Positions 20,342-32,200 of a DNA stretch of 64,000 nt are shown in pieces. The notes beneath the pieces were generated by a model. It did no database searches, was not told where the DNA came from, and saw nothing but the letters and a program-made list of their open reading frames with translations. The DNA lies in the NCBI RefSeq assembly GCF_000002985.6, contig NC_003283.11:248001-312000 (forward strand), read 5' to 3'. A program made the position numbers and the translations under genes. How positions within the stretch are numbered: position 1 is the stretch's first letter; every line of letters starts with the position of its first letter. The stretch comes from Caenorhabditis elegans. Its lineage: Eukaryota; Nematoda; Chromadorea; Rhabditida; Rhabditidae.

Positions 20342-23267
20342 ATGATACTCCTACGGTTAATTTCGATTGGTATGGGGATTTTATTTTTTAAAAGATAATA
20401 GATTTATTTTTTATTTCCCAGGTGTTCTGATAAATTTTCATTTCGGGAATGCGGCATCTCAATCTACTGACGAAAGGAAGCTGGAAGCTCAGTTGCTGAA
20501 GGGGTATAATAGTAAAGTTCGGCCGGTGAAAGTTGAGTCCACTGTGACACAAGTCGCAGTTTACCTGAATATTGCACATGTGGAGAAAGTGGTGAGTTTT
20601 AGTAATACGCAATTTTTGTACACAACCTCATTGTAAAGTTTCTTCAAAATGCTCTGGAATTTGATAATTACAATTCAAATTGTAAATTGTAAGTTCTCAA
20701 AGAATCCGATTTTCTCGGAACTTTGGCAATTTACCAAAACTTTGAAAAATTCAAAAATTATTGATAGTTGGTTTTAGTCTAAGATGGCTAACTAGTTATA
20801 TACCTGATACTTAATACCTGATAATAATAAATTCAGAAAAAGTTTTTTGATTACCAATATTTTCTGTGAAAGTTTTGGTAACTTGCTAAATTAAAAAAGG
20901 ATTGTTTTGCATCACTGCAAGCGTTTCTGCAAGCTTTTAAATACAATAAATTAGGATCAAATTACATTTTAAAATCATTAAAATTATTTTTAAAAAAATT
21001 TTCAAAAAATGATTTTGTTAAGTTTCAATATGATACCTAAGAATTTTAGCACTATTGCAGCGGTTTTCCAAATTTTGAATTAACATTAAAAGTTCATCTA
21101 CAGGACGAACATGAGCAAACCGCACTGGTTCATGGACATCTCATGGCATCCTGGACCGATGAATACCTGAAATGGGAGCGTAAGGCGACAAATATTAGTA
21201 CTCTTTCAATTGCATCCTCCAAGCTCTGGCAACCTGCTCTACAGCTGTACAATAGGTAATCACCGAATTTATGAACTAAGTTTACATTCAGTATGTTATA
21301 GTGCTCGAGGCAATTCGTGGAGCCTTTATTTGACCGGGCTTCCCGCAATTGTGTACAATACGGGTAAAGTTTGGAGCAGAGGCACCTTTTCGTTCTTTGT
21401 GACGTGTCAGTTTGATTTCACAAATTGGCCTTATGATCAGCAGGTTAGAATTTTTTCGCCCGCCATCGCCACTTTCGACATAAGATATTTTTTAAGTCTT
21501 GCCCTATCGTCATTACGGATTGGGTGTACGGTTTGGGCCAGGTGAACCTAAGTGATCCGGCAACTGCGGCTGGATATGGAAAACCAACGATTCGTCTGAG
21601 CTACGATCCGATCGATGAGACTAATAAGCGGCATGTTGGAGGTGAGCATAACGGGCTCTAGGACAGTAGTGACGCCATATATTTTCTATATTTTTTTTAA
21701 TGACTTTTGTGACGTTACTATCAGAGATGGGAGGTGGTTGCTGTTCGGCTAATTCGAGGAAATCGGCAAATCTTGAAATTTTTTTTGGTTTTTTAAAAGT
21801 TATTTTCATAAAAATTTCTTGCTTTGCACAATTTATGTAAGAACAAGCGTGCAATTTTGCCGATTAAAATTGAAATTCTGAAATTTCCAAAAATAATGTG
21901 CAAAACCACAATTTTTCCGGAAATTTTCGATAATTGCCGTTTTTCTGGCAAATTCGGCAAATCGGAAATTTTCCGATTTGCCGACTTGCCGGAAATGTTC
22001 AAGTTGCCGGTTTGCAAGAAAATGTCAATTCTGGCCATTTGCCAATTTGCCGGAAAAATAGCTTTACCTGTCACTTCTCAATTTTTTCAGGTTGGGAAGT
22101 TATAGACTCTTGGAAAAAGCACTGCTACTGGGGACCTAAAGGATGCTTGGACGCTGAACCAGACGGGAACCCGGATTGGTATTGGTCACTACTGGAATTT
22201 GGAATCACTTTGAAACGGCATCTTCCGTATTTTAGTCTGACAATTGTAATGCCCATGGTAAGCTGCCACTTTCTGCCCATCCTCCGAAAATTTCAGCCAT
22301 CTATTTTCATTTTCAGGTATCAACATCACTGATGATTCTCTTAGGCTTCTGGATCGAAAATTTCGATTTCAACGTCTTCCTTATCACTCTCAACATAGCA
22401 TTGCAAGCAACCTACGGATCCAACATACTCAGCAGAATGCCGCCAGGAAGTGGGCGCACTCCTAAAATTGGTATTTGCTTTAAATTTGATTGAGTCCGAT
22501 AAAATTTCCCCTTTCAGTCCATCTCTATTCAATTGGGCTTTTGATAAGCGCGTTTCAAGTTGTGCTGATTGTGATGAGCAACTTCCTAAGAGTACGGCTC
22601 CCGTCACACTATGAGTTCGATTTTGGATATGATATTACAGAAATTCCAAAAAAGTTTGGGCTAACCAGATTTTTCACTACGAAAGGGCTGTCTTTTGATC
22701 CACAGGAGTGAGTTTATGCTTGTAAGCTTTCAAAAATAGTCTAGCTTAAAAATAGACTGTTTAATGATTTTTCTAAATTTTTTTATAATTTTTCAACTTC
22801 GTATTATATAAAATTTAAAATGATTTCTTAGACCAAGCCCACTTTTTTTGGAGTTTTCTGAAAAAAATATATTTCCTTTTTTCGTTTTTGCTTTTGAAGC
22901 AATTCTGCTAGCCTCGAAAATAATTTTTCAAACTGAAATTTCAACGGTTTTCAGACTCCTTAACCCTGCCCAACTCACATCTGAAGCTGAGATTCAAAAG
23001 GAGGCAAGCACATCAATCGGAATTTCAAACCCTCTTGCCGAATCAGGCTCTGACACCGACCTACTGATTAACCTACCGAAAAACTCAGAGGCCGATCTTT
23101 CTGAACGCTCAGAAACATTGGGAATGCCGGATTCGGAAAAAACTCAAAAAGAGTCACAAAAAAAGATGAGAAAACTTGAGATTCAACTTCTTCACATCAA
23201 GCGTTTTGCTTTCTTTTTTGTAATTTTCGTTTATCTCTTTGCCATTTTGCTTGTACTTGCTACTTGA
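20342..23267 (+). CDS. Cys-loop ligand-gated ion channel subunit (LGC type)
   Basis: Nine exons: 20342-20369, 20422-20591, 21104-21255, 21302-21443, 21497-21641, 22091-22257, 22317-22470, 22518-22707, 22955-23267; 486 residues. A short first exon gives a signal peptide ([13 protein letters not shown]). The extracellular domain holds the Cys-loop C152-x13-C166 ([13 protein letters not shown] then SC). Loop C region is [13 protein letters not shown]1 follows [21 protein letters not shown]2 is about 283-305, then [11 protein letters not shown] and TM3. A long charged cytoplasmic loop and TM4 ([19 protein letters not shown]) end the protein. The usual glutamate before TM2 and the anion-channel Pro-Ala pair are both absent, so ion selectivity cannot be assigned. 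Exon 5 needs an AAG acceptor (TTTTTTAAG at 21488-21496), rare in worms but required to supply the second cysteine. Confidence 0.92.
21735..22070. repeat. CGGCAAATTTGCCG-type minisatellite in a channel intron
   Basis: Alternating GGCAAAT and ATTTGCC blocks, self-complementary, in the intron 21642-22090. The same family lies at 12640-12850. Confidence 0.65.
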
Positions 23268-23827
23268 TTAATTTGAAAATTATGAGACCTTGTTATAAGG
23301 CAAGTGTTGTAAACTGATCTTGTAGTCTTGAATTATGTTACTTGGTTTTTATTAAAATTTCATTCCATCGCAGAGGTGCACCGCAAACTGCATAAAAACT
23401 GTATAAAATTACCGTGAATTTTAAGTTTTTGTTAATTAAGGACCCTAGATATGCATTTTCTTGAACAATTTGCTTTTTTTCAAATTCAAAATGTTCTCAA
23501 CCTTAAAGGTTTAAGCATCTTGTCGCGTCTTTTTTGAAAAATGATGAATACAGTTTTAGGAATGCTAGATAGTCGGGGCCAAAGTGTTCATTACTGTAGG
23601 GTTACTGTAATTTTGAGAAATTAAATTTTAGAAATTAAAAAAACAAGACATTGCATTTCTCAAAAAAGCTCACAACTTTCCAGATAGTTGCAGAAAATCA
23701 CAGGAATTTTTCAGAAACGTCAAAAATCGTTCCTGAATTACTAAATTACATTGGAAGTTTTTAAAACAACTTTAAGAAAATTATAAAATACTCTGTGAAC
23801 TGATTATTGACGTTTTTCAGTCACAAA

Positions 23828-24016
23828 ATGATTCAAAAACTAGTAAAATTCATTGAAAGTAACATATCCTTCTTACCTGACTGCCTAAATTTCTATGACC
23901 TTATAACTTTTCCATTATCGTACAACATATTCAGATTTTTATTAAATATCTGGTGGCTCGCGCAAATGCCCTCTCACAGAAATATATTAGGTATTCTTAG
24001 AAAAAAAGAAAAATAA
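23828..24016 (+). CDS. Candidate small single-exon gene, 62 residues
   Basis: ATG at 23828, a few bases after GTTTTTCAG, a strong acceptor that could be a trans-splice site. Stop at 24014-24016, followed by AATAAA near 24036. The product (MIQKLVKFIES..., ending RKKEK) has one hydrophobic middle stretch and no family I recognise. It could instead be chance in AT-rich DNA. Confidence 0.3.
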   Translation: MIQKLVKFIESNISFLPDCLNFYDLITFPLSYNIFRFLLNIWWLAQMPSHRNILGILRKKEK

Positions 24017-24091
24017 TTAAGATATAACAAAATCAGAATAAATTAGTCGTCTTCCTGATCACCACCACCCACACACACGATTGATAGCATT

Positions 24092-24936
24092 TTATTCGAT
24101 GATATAGTCTGAAGTCTCAAAGGGTTGCCGTTTTTGTTGAAGTGCATGGGGCACGTTTTGCCAGTCGTACCTGGAATTTCAATCTAAATACGATTTCGAA
24201 AAGTTTTTGTTTTTTTATATTATAAACAGGCGAAGATACATGCATTTTAACAAATTTTACGAATAACTATAGAAAATCGATAAAAAGTGAAATTATAGAA
24301 CTCTTCAACATACCTTTTGCATTTAACAAAAATTTGTCGTGTATTTTTGGCCCAAAAATTGATCAGTGAAGTTCGAAATGTTGTCCGTTTTTTAATTAAA
24401 AAATTCATTAATAGTCTCAATAATTCTGAGCGCATTTGCATAACAATAGCTAAATTTTTTTCTAAATCAGATTTTTTGGAGATCATCAGGGTTACTATTT
24501 ATTTAAGATTAACAATCCAATTTTTTGAACCGAAAATTAATATTAAAAAATGTAGAAAACTGTTTGTTTAATCTGAAAAATAATATATTCTAAAAAGTTG
24601 AAAACACGTTAATCAGTTTCAAAAAATTTGATAGGCTTTTTGAAGCGCAAACAATGACATTTAGTCATTTAGATTATTTTTTAGAATGAAAAAAAAAACT
24701 GTCCTAAATTTAAATTTTAGTTTTTAATTCGACGATGTCCACTGATCCATTCGGTGATCCACTGAAACATACCATTTCTTCGTAATTTCCATATCATTGT
24801 TCCACTCATACCACTTTTTTAAACGGAGCCCCAAATGGTGAGCCGAGACGGACGGTGCACACGTGCAAGCACTCAAGTACAACAGCCCCACGAGAATCGA
24901 CAGAATGGCCAAGTTGAGTGGTCGTGATACGGACAT
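24092..24936 (-). CDS. Small secreted protein with repeated KKWY(E/D)W motif
   Basis: Two exons, 24936-24773 and 24170-24092, joined by a consensus donor (GTATGT) and acceptor (ATTCCAG); 80 residues. The ATG follows a CTCATTTCAG acceptor by one base, typical of SL trans-splicing. A strong signal peptide (LAILSILVGLLYLSACTCA) is followed by LKKWYEWNNDMEI and, exactly across the splice junction, TKKWYDWQNV. The AATAAA poly(A) signal overlaps the stop codon (GAATAAAA). No cysteine pairs in the mature part. It may be a peptide precursor or a short secreted effector; the family is not one I know. Confidence 0.65.
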
Positions 24937-25245
24937 TCTGAAATGAGGAAAATGTTAGACGTTTTGAATATTTTTTTATGAGATTTAAGAGTTAATTTTG
25001 AAGGAAAAAATTGACTAATTTCAGACAATTTCAAGTAAAGTATGAAAAGACACAATTTTGGTATTAGGTCGCTTTGAGAAAAGGCCAAATTCGGTTGGAT
25101 AGCTGCCTATAAAAATGTGAGGTCACAACAATTGGTCAAAAAACGCATTGCTTTTAACTTTAGTAGCATAACACAAAGATTTGAAGTCACCCGGACTTCA
25201 GAATGGAACATATCTCACTTGAAAACTTTTGTTTAGACTAGGTCA

Positions 25246-25443
25246 TCACAGAGAATTTATGCGGTAAACCCCTACTTCTACCTTTTGAATTCGTACATTT
25301 TTAGTACATACAATTTTCTCAGCACCTGTTAAACTTTTCGCTCCAAAACGTGCAGCAATTTTGGTTGAAATGATAGAACATGGGTCGTAATAACCCAAAA
25401 AGCAACAGCAAAAAATTATAACAAAAAATCTATATTTTTCCAT
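25246..25443 (-). CDS. Candidate small secreted protein ORF, 65 residues
   Basis: ATG at 25443 opens a hydrophobic signal-like segment (KYRFFVIIFCCCFLGYY), then a short mature region with two spaced cysteines and basic residues. A possible donor (AAAAG|GTAGAAG) near the end means it could be the first exon of a longer gene, but I found no matching downstream exon. Confidence 0.35.
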   Translation of the reverse strand: MEKYRFFVIIFCCCFLGYYDPCSIISTKIAARFGAKSLTGAEKIVCTKNVRIQKVEVGVYRINSL

Positions 25444-25984
25444 AATTATTTAATTTTCGAAATCTTTTCAGTTAACTGATTAGGCTACGCCCACTTTTTG
25501 GAGTTTTGTGGAAAAATTTTATGGCTTTTTTGTGTGACATTCCATTAAAGAAGTCACATTAGAAAATGAAAAACGAAAAAAAATCAGTTAAATTTGCCAC
25601 AAAACTGCGAAAAATGTTGTTTTGAAATATGCTTTTGTTGTAAAATTGAGAACATTTAAATAATTTTTTTACAGTCACACAACGACCTATTTTTTATTAC
25701 GGAAAGCAAAAAAATTCACTGAATTTTTTTATACACATAGATAATATTTTCAATCAATTAAATTTTTTGAAAAAAAAACTGTGCGAACCTTGCTAATTTA
25801 ACATTGTACAAGAAGTAATTTTTGAGATAGTATCTTAAAAAGTTAGCCTCACTCAATTTCATTTTAATTTCAGAAGTTCGGAAAATTCAAAAATCCTATT
25901 TTTGAAATAAGCTGAGATTGGAGCAACAAAGCGGAAGTATGTTCTACATTTTTATGAACAAAAAACCGAGTAGGCTTCTCCTCA

Positions 25985-26223
25985 CTACGGTATCCTTTTG
26001 ATACATAATGGAAACGGAGCGAGGTGCAATAACAAAGAGATGCGGGTTGAATAGTAGTGGTGGTGGTGGGAGTAGTTGACGTCTTCAACTACAAAATTAT
26101 TCGAATTATTCATGAACATATTGAGAGGTGTAAGAGTATGACTGAAGTACTACTTTGTCATGATTATGGTACTAAGAATAACCTTGAAAAAATGTAATGG
26201 GTGCATCAGAATAGTTTCCAAAT
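25985..26223 (-). CDS. Two possible terminal exons of an unidentified gene
   Basis: Exon 26223-26183 (TTTCAG acceptor, reading FGNYSDAPITFFQ) joins in phase to 26088-25985 (acceptor TTTTGTAG, reading VEDVNYSHHHHYYSTRIS, TAG at 25985). The composition looks coding. No upstream exon with the needed phase was found, so the gene is unproven. Confidence 0.25.
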
Positions 26224-29001
26224 CTGAAACATCAAAGTTCTAGAGTTTTTCTTTGAAGGATTGGTTTTTTTTCAACCATTAATGACAGAAAATTGTCAGA
26301 GTTTAACAAATATATTTGTTAAAAAATTGGAAAAAATGCTTTATTTTCTTCAATTGTTGAAAACAAATTTTTTTTCAAATTCTAAATTTTTCGAGATTTT
26401 TTTAAACAAAAAAACCAATTACGGAGAAAAATTTGGGAAACCCAAACAGTTTTTGTGCGGGATTCAAAAAGCTATACAACCATTTTTAATGCAAAATTAG
26501 AAAAATTTGCAAAAACAAATTTTACAATGTTCCTTTTATTTAGAGAATGTTGCCCTTAAAAGTTTTTTTCAGAAAATTTTTTTTCCCAAAATTCTGGGCT
26601 TTTCTTATCTGGAAAAAATTTAAATACTTGGACATCTTATTAAGATTTAGAGGAGTCATTAAAGCTTTACTTAAAAATCAAAATAAACCACAAAAACATG
26701 TTGTTTCCTGAAACCGAGCTTTAAAAGACTGGAATGCGAATTCAGACAGTTCGAAAAATATCTGGCAGCTGAAATTTTTTTTAGTGATTATTTGAACAAG
26801 ATCATTTTTTTTCGAAAGCTGATTCCATAGTTGTAAGGTATCTTTTAAATGTTGTACACAGAATAAAGCGATGGGACATTATGAAAAAAAAATCTGTGTA
26901 TGGTTTTAAAAAAATCTAGGCTTATAAAAGTGTTATGAAGGATATTTTTCGCCGAATTTTTATATGAAAAATTTTTGAGACTGATAGTAACTTTGTTAAT
27001 TTTTTGATAATTTTCAGGAAACTTTTTTTTCAAATTTTTCTGAATTAAATTCTCTCGCGGTTCGAGGAAAGTATAATTATTGCCAGATTCAAGTATTAAT
27101 CAAATCAGATAATCAGAATTTTTGAAAATTTCTTAGGGTCTAACAAATATTTTGCCAGTTGGCAATTTTTTGAATAAAACAAAGACGCTGTCAAAGTTAG
27201 AAATACGCTAGACTTGCAAAAAAAATAATTTTTTCTGCAGATTTTATTCAAATTTTTAAAGACAAAAATTATATACCACTTCAAATAAATACACACTATA
27301 AGTACCATATACAAGCCCTTGGGCTCCGCCCCTTTCTGACCTCAACAGCTTCGTCAGAATTTACATAAGCTGTAAAGGCGGTGATTCAGCGGAAGAATGA
27401 AACAAAAACGGCTTATGTAGAAATGTGTGGCGAATCTTTCCTTTTTTCTAAGAATAGTAAATAATGTGCAAGGAATGGGTTCGTGGGTGGGGTAGCGGTA
27501 AAGCATGAAAAGGCAGAAAAAGACAAGAAGCTGATCCTAATGTATTCCAAATTGGAAGAAAAGCAAAAATGCAGCGACCGGGTAATATCAGAGCTTCTGT
27601 CTCATGATTTTCAAGTAAAAAAGGGAATAATAAAGGGTACGGAACGCTAGGTGAATCCTGGAAAGGGGAACGACGAGTTAGGAAAGGCAGGTGGAAATTG
27701 TTTGAGTAGGCCATGTAAATATTGAGAACATTTTGTTTTTTGGAAAATGTGGTTTGGAAAACAGTATGAGAAAATGTTTTTTTTTTAATTTTTCTAAATT
27801 TTTTAAATGATTTTTTCAATTTTGCAACAATAAATTCGAAATATCTTAGCCTATTTTTCCGTCATTCTAATATAAATTAAATTTGGTAATAGAACATAAA
27901 CTTTATGAAACTATGAAATTGGCCTAAAAATCGATAATTTAACATTTAAAAATTTTTTTCACGGAAAAATGTCTGAAAAATTGACAAACTATGTTTAAAA
28001 TAATAAAACAAAAAACATGAAAACGCTGTCATTTATTTAGACGAGAATACAAAAAGAATTCACCGTTTTTTTTTTTGCAAAATTGAAAAAATCATTTAAA
28101 AAATTTTGAAAAATTCTATAACTTTTGAAAAGTGACATTTTGGCATATTTGGACTGTGTTCTGTCCATTAGGAAAATAAAACCACGGACACTACTCTACT
28201 TTTCGTTGTATTTAACAATGTTTCGGTACTATCATTAGTAGCTGAATTAAAATGAAATAAAATAGGCAAAAAGTGGTAAAAACTTTGTCATAATTTTGAA
28301 AGTCGACCAAAAAAGTGTTTTTTCTACACTTTTTATAGTCTTGTTATGTTGAAACGTGTAGCAAATTTCTCACAAAATCCACATTTTTAAAAAGTTTGGC
28401 AGAAAGAAATTCTATCGTAATTGAAAAAAAATTGCTACGATTTTTTAGTCGAATTTTTAAAAATAATTTTTAAAAAATCTGTTATATTTTTTTCTGAAAG
28501 AATTGAAATTCACATATTTTGTTTGGATTTAAAGTTGCGTTTTTACAGCCAATAATGGTACGGTAGGAGCAATACAGTACGTTTTTTTAAAATAAGTATT
28601 TTTCGTGAAGATAAATTTCTCGGATAAAAATGAAAGAAATTTAAAATTTTTAGTAAATTAGTAGATAATTGTTTTCATGATATTTGATCTCTCAAAGGAA
28701 ATTCCCGGAAAATGATACTCTGCGTTTAAATTGTTGTTTTTGTATTTATATTTTTTTGAATTTGTTTAGTAATGCAAAAAACTTATTTTTGTTTTTGTTA
28801 CATCTGCCGGGTTCCTCTATTTAGCTGTTTGGTGATCTGATGAATACCGGAACTCGGTTAGTGTCGAGTGCTGCTAAAATTGTGATTCAGGACTCTTATC
28901 ACCCCTACATTTTCGTAGACACAGAAATATTTGCCTCTTGCTCGGTGTGCATTTTCAAGACGTTTCCCTGTTGTATAATCCCATTTTTCTTTGCGTGCAT
29001 C
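26224..29001. other. Gene-poor AT-rich region
   Basis: No supportable gene. One 88-residue frame inside 27448-27819 lacks family features and splice support. Runs of A/T and short motif repeats only. Confidence 0.5.
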
Positions 29002-29007
29002 TTTATT
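29002..29007 (-). terminator. Poly(A) signal AATAAA for the GPCR gene
   Basis: Minus-strand AATAAA about 230 nt past the GPCR stop codon; the ORF at 28858-29142 probably lies in this 3' UTR. Confidence 0.45.
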
Positions 29008-29233
29008 AGGTGACGCTATTTTGACACAAAAAAAAACAAGAAAAGAAAACAAAGAAAATACAAAAAAGGCAATTAGATTTTTGTGGGGTTGCTGTCTTAG
29101 GAGGAGAAAAAGCGGAGCGAACTGGACCCGGATTAATCGCACGTTTCGTTATGCAAAAAATGAACAGAAAATAAAGATAATGGAATTTTTCGAGAGACGG
29201 GCAAGATGAACACAGGGGAGTAACGTATAGAAT

Positions 29234-32200
29234 TTACAGCATCTCGCGGGTAGTACTCGTCGAGCCATTAGAAAGAGTTGCCTGCACATCTGTCCGAATG
29301 AGTAGAGGTCGGGAGGAGGTCGTGTAGCTGGATCCCTCGCAATCCAGAACCACCTGCTTTTTTCGAACCCTGCAAAATACAATTTTCAAAGATATGAAGG
29401 TATTTAGTGAAGCGGCGGACACCCCCCCCCCCCCGGGTTTGCTGTAGGATTAGCAAAACCCAGAAAATGTCGGTTGCGGCGGAAGTAGACTATGTGGTTC
29501 ATGCAAATCGAGTCTCGAAATTACGCTCAACTAACTGATATCATGGCGCACTAATTTGTTCGGTAGAGCGCACTTGCATTATCGGATTGAAAAAAGCGCA
29601 TTTAAACGGGAAAATCAACATTTTTTCTGTTTGTTAGCTATAAATTTGTATGGCTCGCTTTTCTCTGTTATTTAGAGCATTTAATAAATTCAAAAACTCA
29701 AAACTTGCAAATTTAACGGCGATTGGTCCAGCCTCTGCCAACTAGAATTAAACCCGAAAAAATTTCCAAAAAATTTCCAAAGTCCACGAGTAGTACACGA
29801 CCCATGACGGCACTGCGCGGCAGACGCGCCCCATCGCAAAGAGGAGATGTGTACCCCATATCAAGCTTGAACAACGTACAAAAGACCAGGAAACAGAATT
29901 TTTTCGAGAAAAGTCAAGCAGTTAGAGGATTAGAGAGTTTTTTAAAAGTTAGAAGAGAACCTGTACCTGTCAATATTGTTTCTCCGAAACGTTGACCGCC
30001 GAATCGAGTTACTCACTCTACTGGCAAACGAGGACACAATCTGAAAACAAAAGGCGGCTCAGAGGAAGAGAGGGGGGACACAAAGGAAGCAGTGGAAAAC
30101 GGGAAGAACACCAGGAGCACACGGCTAGGAGCAAACTTTATACAAGGGGACTTGAAGAAGTTTACAATACTCACCTCTGTTGAGTTGAGTATTTTTGACA
30201 GTCCGGAACGTTTTTGTTTTCGTGTCAGCCAAAAGAATAGCAGAGGGTTCCAGACGACTAAGGACATGGCTATGACGTGAGCATTTATTGCCCAGAAGAA
30301 CGGCTGACGTTTTAGCCATTCGGGCTCTTTTTCTGAAAATTTTGGTTTCAATGTGTAGTGATTTTGAACATAAGTTTCGAAAACTACGGCAAATATTTTT
30401 TCGAACATTTTAATCGCTCACACTAGGAATTACAGCAGGAATTCTACATAGACCTACCACAGGCAGAAGCTTTTTATGTAGGCTTCCTTTTCGTAACATT
30501 ACACCGACTTGGATTGAGCAGCATAAATTTTCACCAAATTATAAACTAACCACATTTTGCTCATTTTTACAAACTATACATTTTGACCTTTTTCAATTTA
30601 AGAGCCCATGTTACGACTAATTGAACGTGCTGTGCTGAGAAGAGATTTCGTTTTTCAGACCAAAAATGGCCCAAAATTACCAAATTTTGTAGTGAGGCGT
30701 TTTGAAAATTTCTCAAAAAAAAAGTTTGGGCGATTATTTTTGGAAAAAATGGCTCATTTTCAGCGAAGGTGTAAATTTTTACCAATTTTTACAAATTTCG
30801 GAATTTTTGAGACATTTCGAGTTGAGCTAAACAACTTTTCAAACTTTTTTTAAAAATTTATATATAATTTTTGGTCATTTTAGTAATAGTTTTCAGTCAT
30901 TTGGGCCGTATTCAACCTTTAATAAGTTAATTTTAATATAAGACAGTCAAAAACAAAATTGAGCAGAAAATGTTGTCAATTATAGTTAGCGTTTTCAAAA
31001 CAGTTGACTACGATTTTTTTTTCCAAAAAACAAATAAAAACTCACTAAAATCTTTGACCAAATTGAGTAATGTTAAAGGCAACCAACACCCGATAAATGT
31101 GACAACCATTGCAATTAGAATATAATTCACTTTCTTCTTTCGTGACGTCGCATCACTTCTCTGCTTTTGTGTCAGTGATTGACAGAATTGAGCATTTTGG
31201 ATGATCATGTCTTTTGACACTTTTTGCAAGATTTTGAAGTAGCAATACGTGATCACTGCCATCGGCACGACGAACTGCAAATTTGGACGTATGTAGGAAA
31301 ATTTCAAAAGTTTTAAAAATTTAGGTTTGCAAAATTTTTATGGTTGTTAGGTCAGCGTGTTTTTGCTCACCTGTAACAACATAACCGTAGTTCCGTAAAT
31401 CTTTCGACTATTTTCGCTCTGCCAATTCGCCTCGTCGCAAAAGTGCCCGCAGTATGGAGTTTCTCCGGGCTGAACGTAAAAGCTTCCATCGACGTGCTCG
31501 AAAGACATAAGATACGGTAGATTTATCAGTGTTGAGACTATCCAGATAAGAAATGTTATTGCCAACGCTTGACGAATCTGGAAAGAAAATGAAATTCGAA
31601 AATGGTTTTTTTTTTTAATTTTAAAAATGAGTTTTAACCGGAAAAATTTAAAACTATCCAGAATTTCCTAGATTTTTTGGACAAATCCAAAAACTTCAAG
31701 ATTAGAAAATTTAAACAAAAACCTCTTGGACATTCCTGAAATGTTAACAGCCTTCCAAAAAATTTAAGAAGCTTCAAGAAATTTCTAAAACATTCAAAAA
31801 AATTACAGAACCTGTCAGAAAATTCTAAAACCTTGTAGAAAATTATAAAACATCCCAGAAAACTCAAGGAATTTCTAGAAAATTATGGGAATCTCAAAAA
31901 AAAATTTAATGTCCAGAAATTTTTAAAGCGTTGCAGAAAACTCAAAAAATTCTGAAAGCTTCCCGATAATTCTAAAACAATAAAAAATGTATAACCTTTC
32001 CAAAAAAAAAGTCTGAAGTAGTACAGAAATTTCTAGAACACTTCAGAAAAAATTCTCGAGTCTTCCAGAAAGATTTGAAAACTTGCAGAAAATTCAAGGA
32101 ATTTTAGAAAAATTCAATAATATCCAAAAAAAATTTAAAAACTACAATAAAATTCCAGAACTATCCAGAAATTTCTAGCTCATTTCAGAATATTCATGAA

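Noticed and set aside
27448..27819. 123-residue minus ORF
   Set aside because: No splice support or recognisable domain; the Pro/Leu/Phe-rich composition is typical of antisense purine-rich DNA.
28858..29142. 94-residue minus ORF with a hydrophobic segment
   Set aside because: Sits in the probable 3' UTR of the GPCR gene; no family features.
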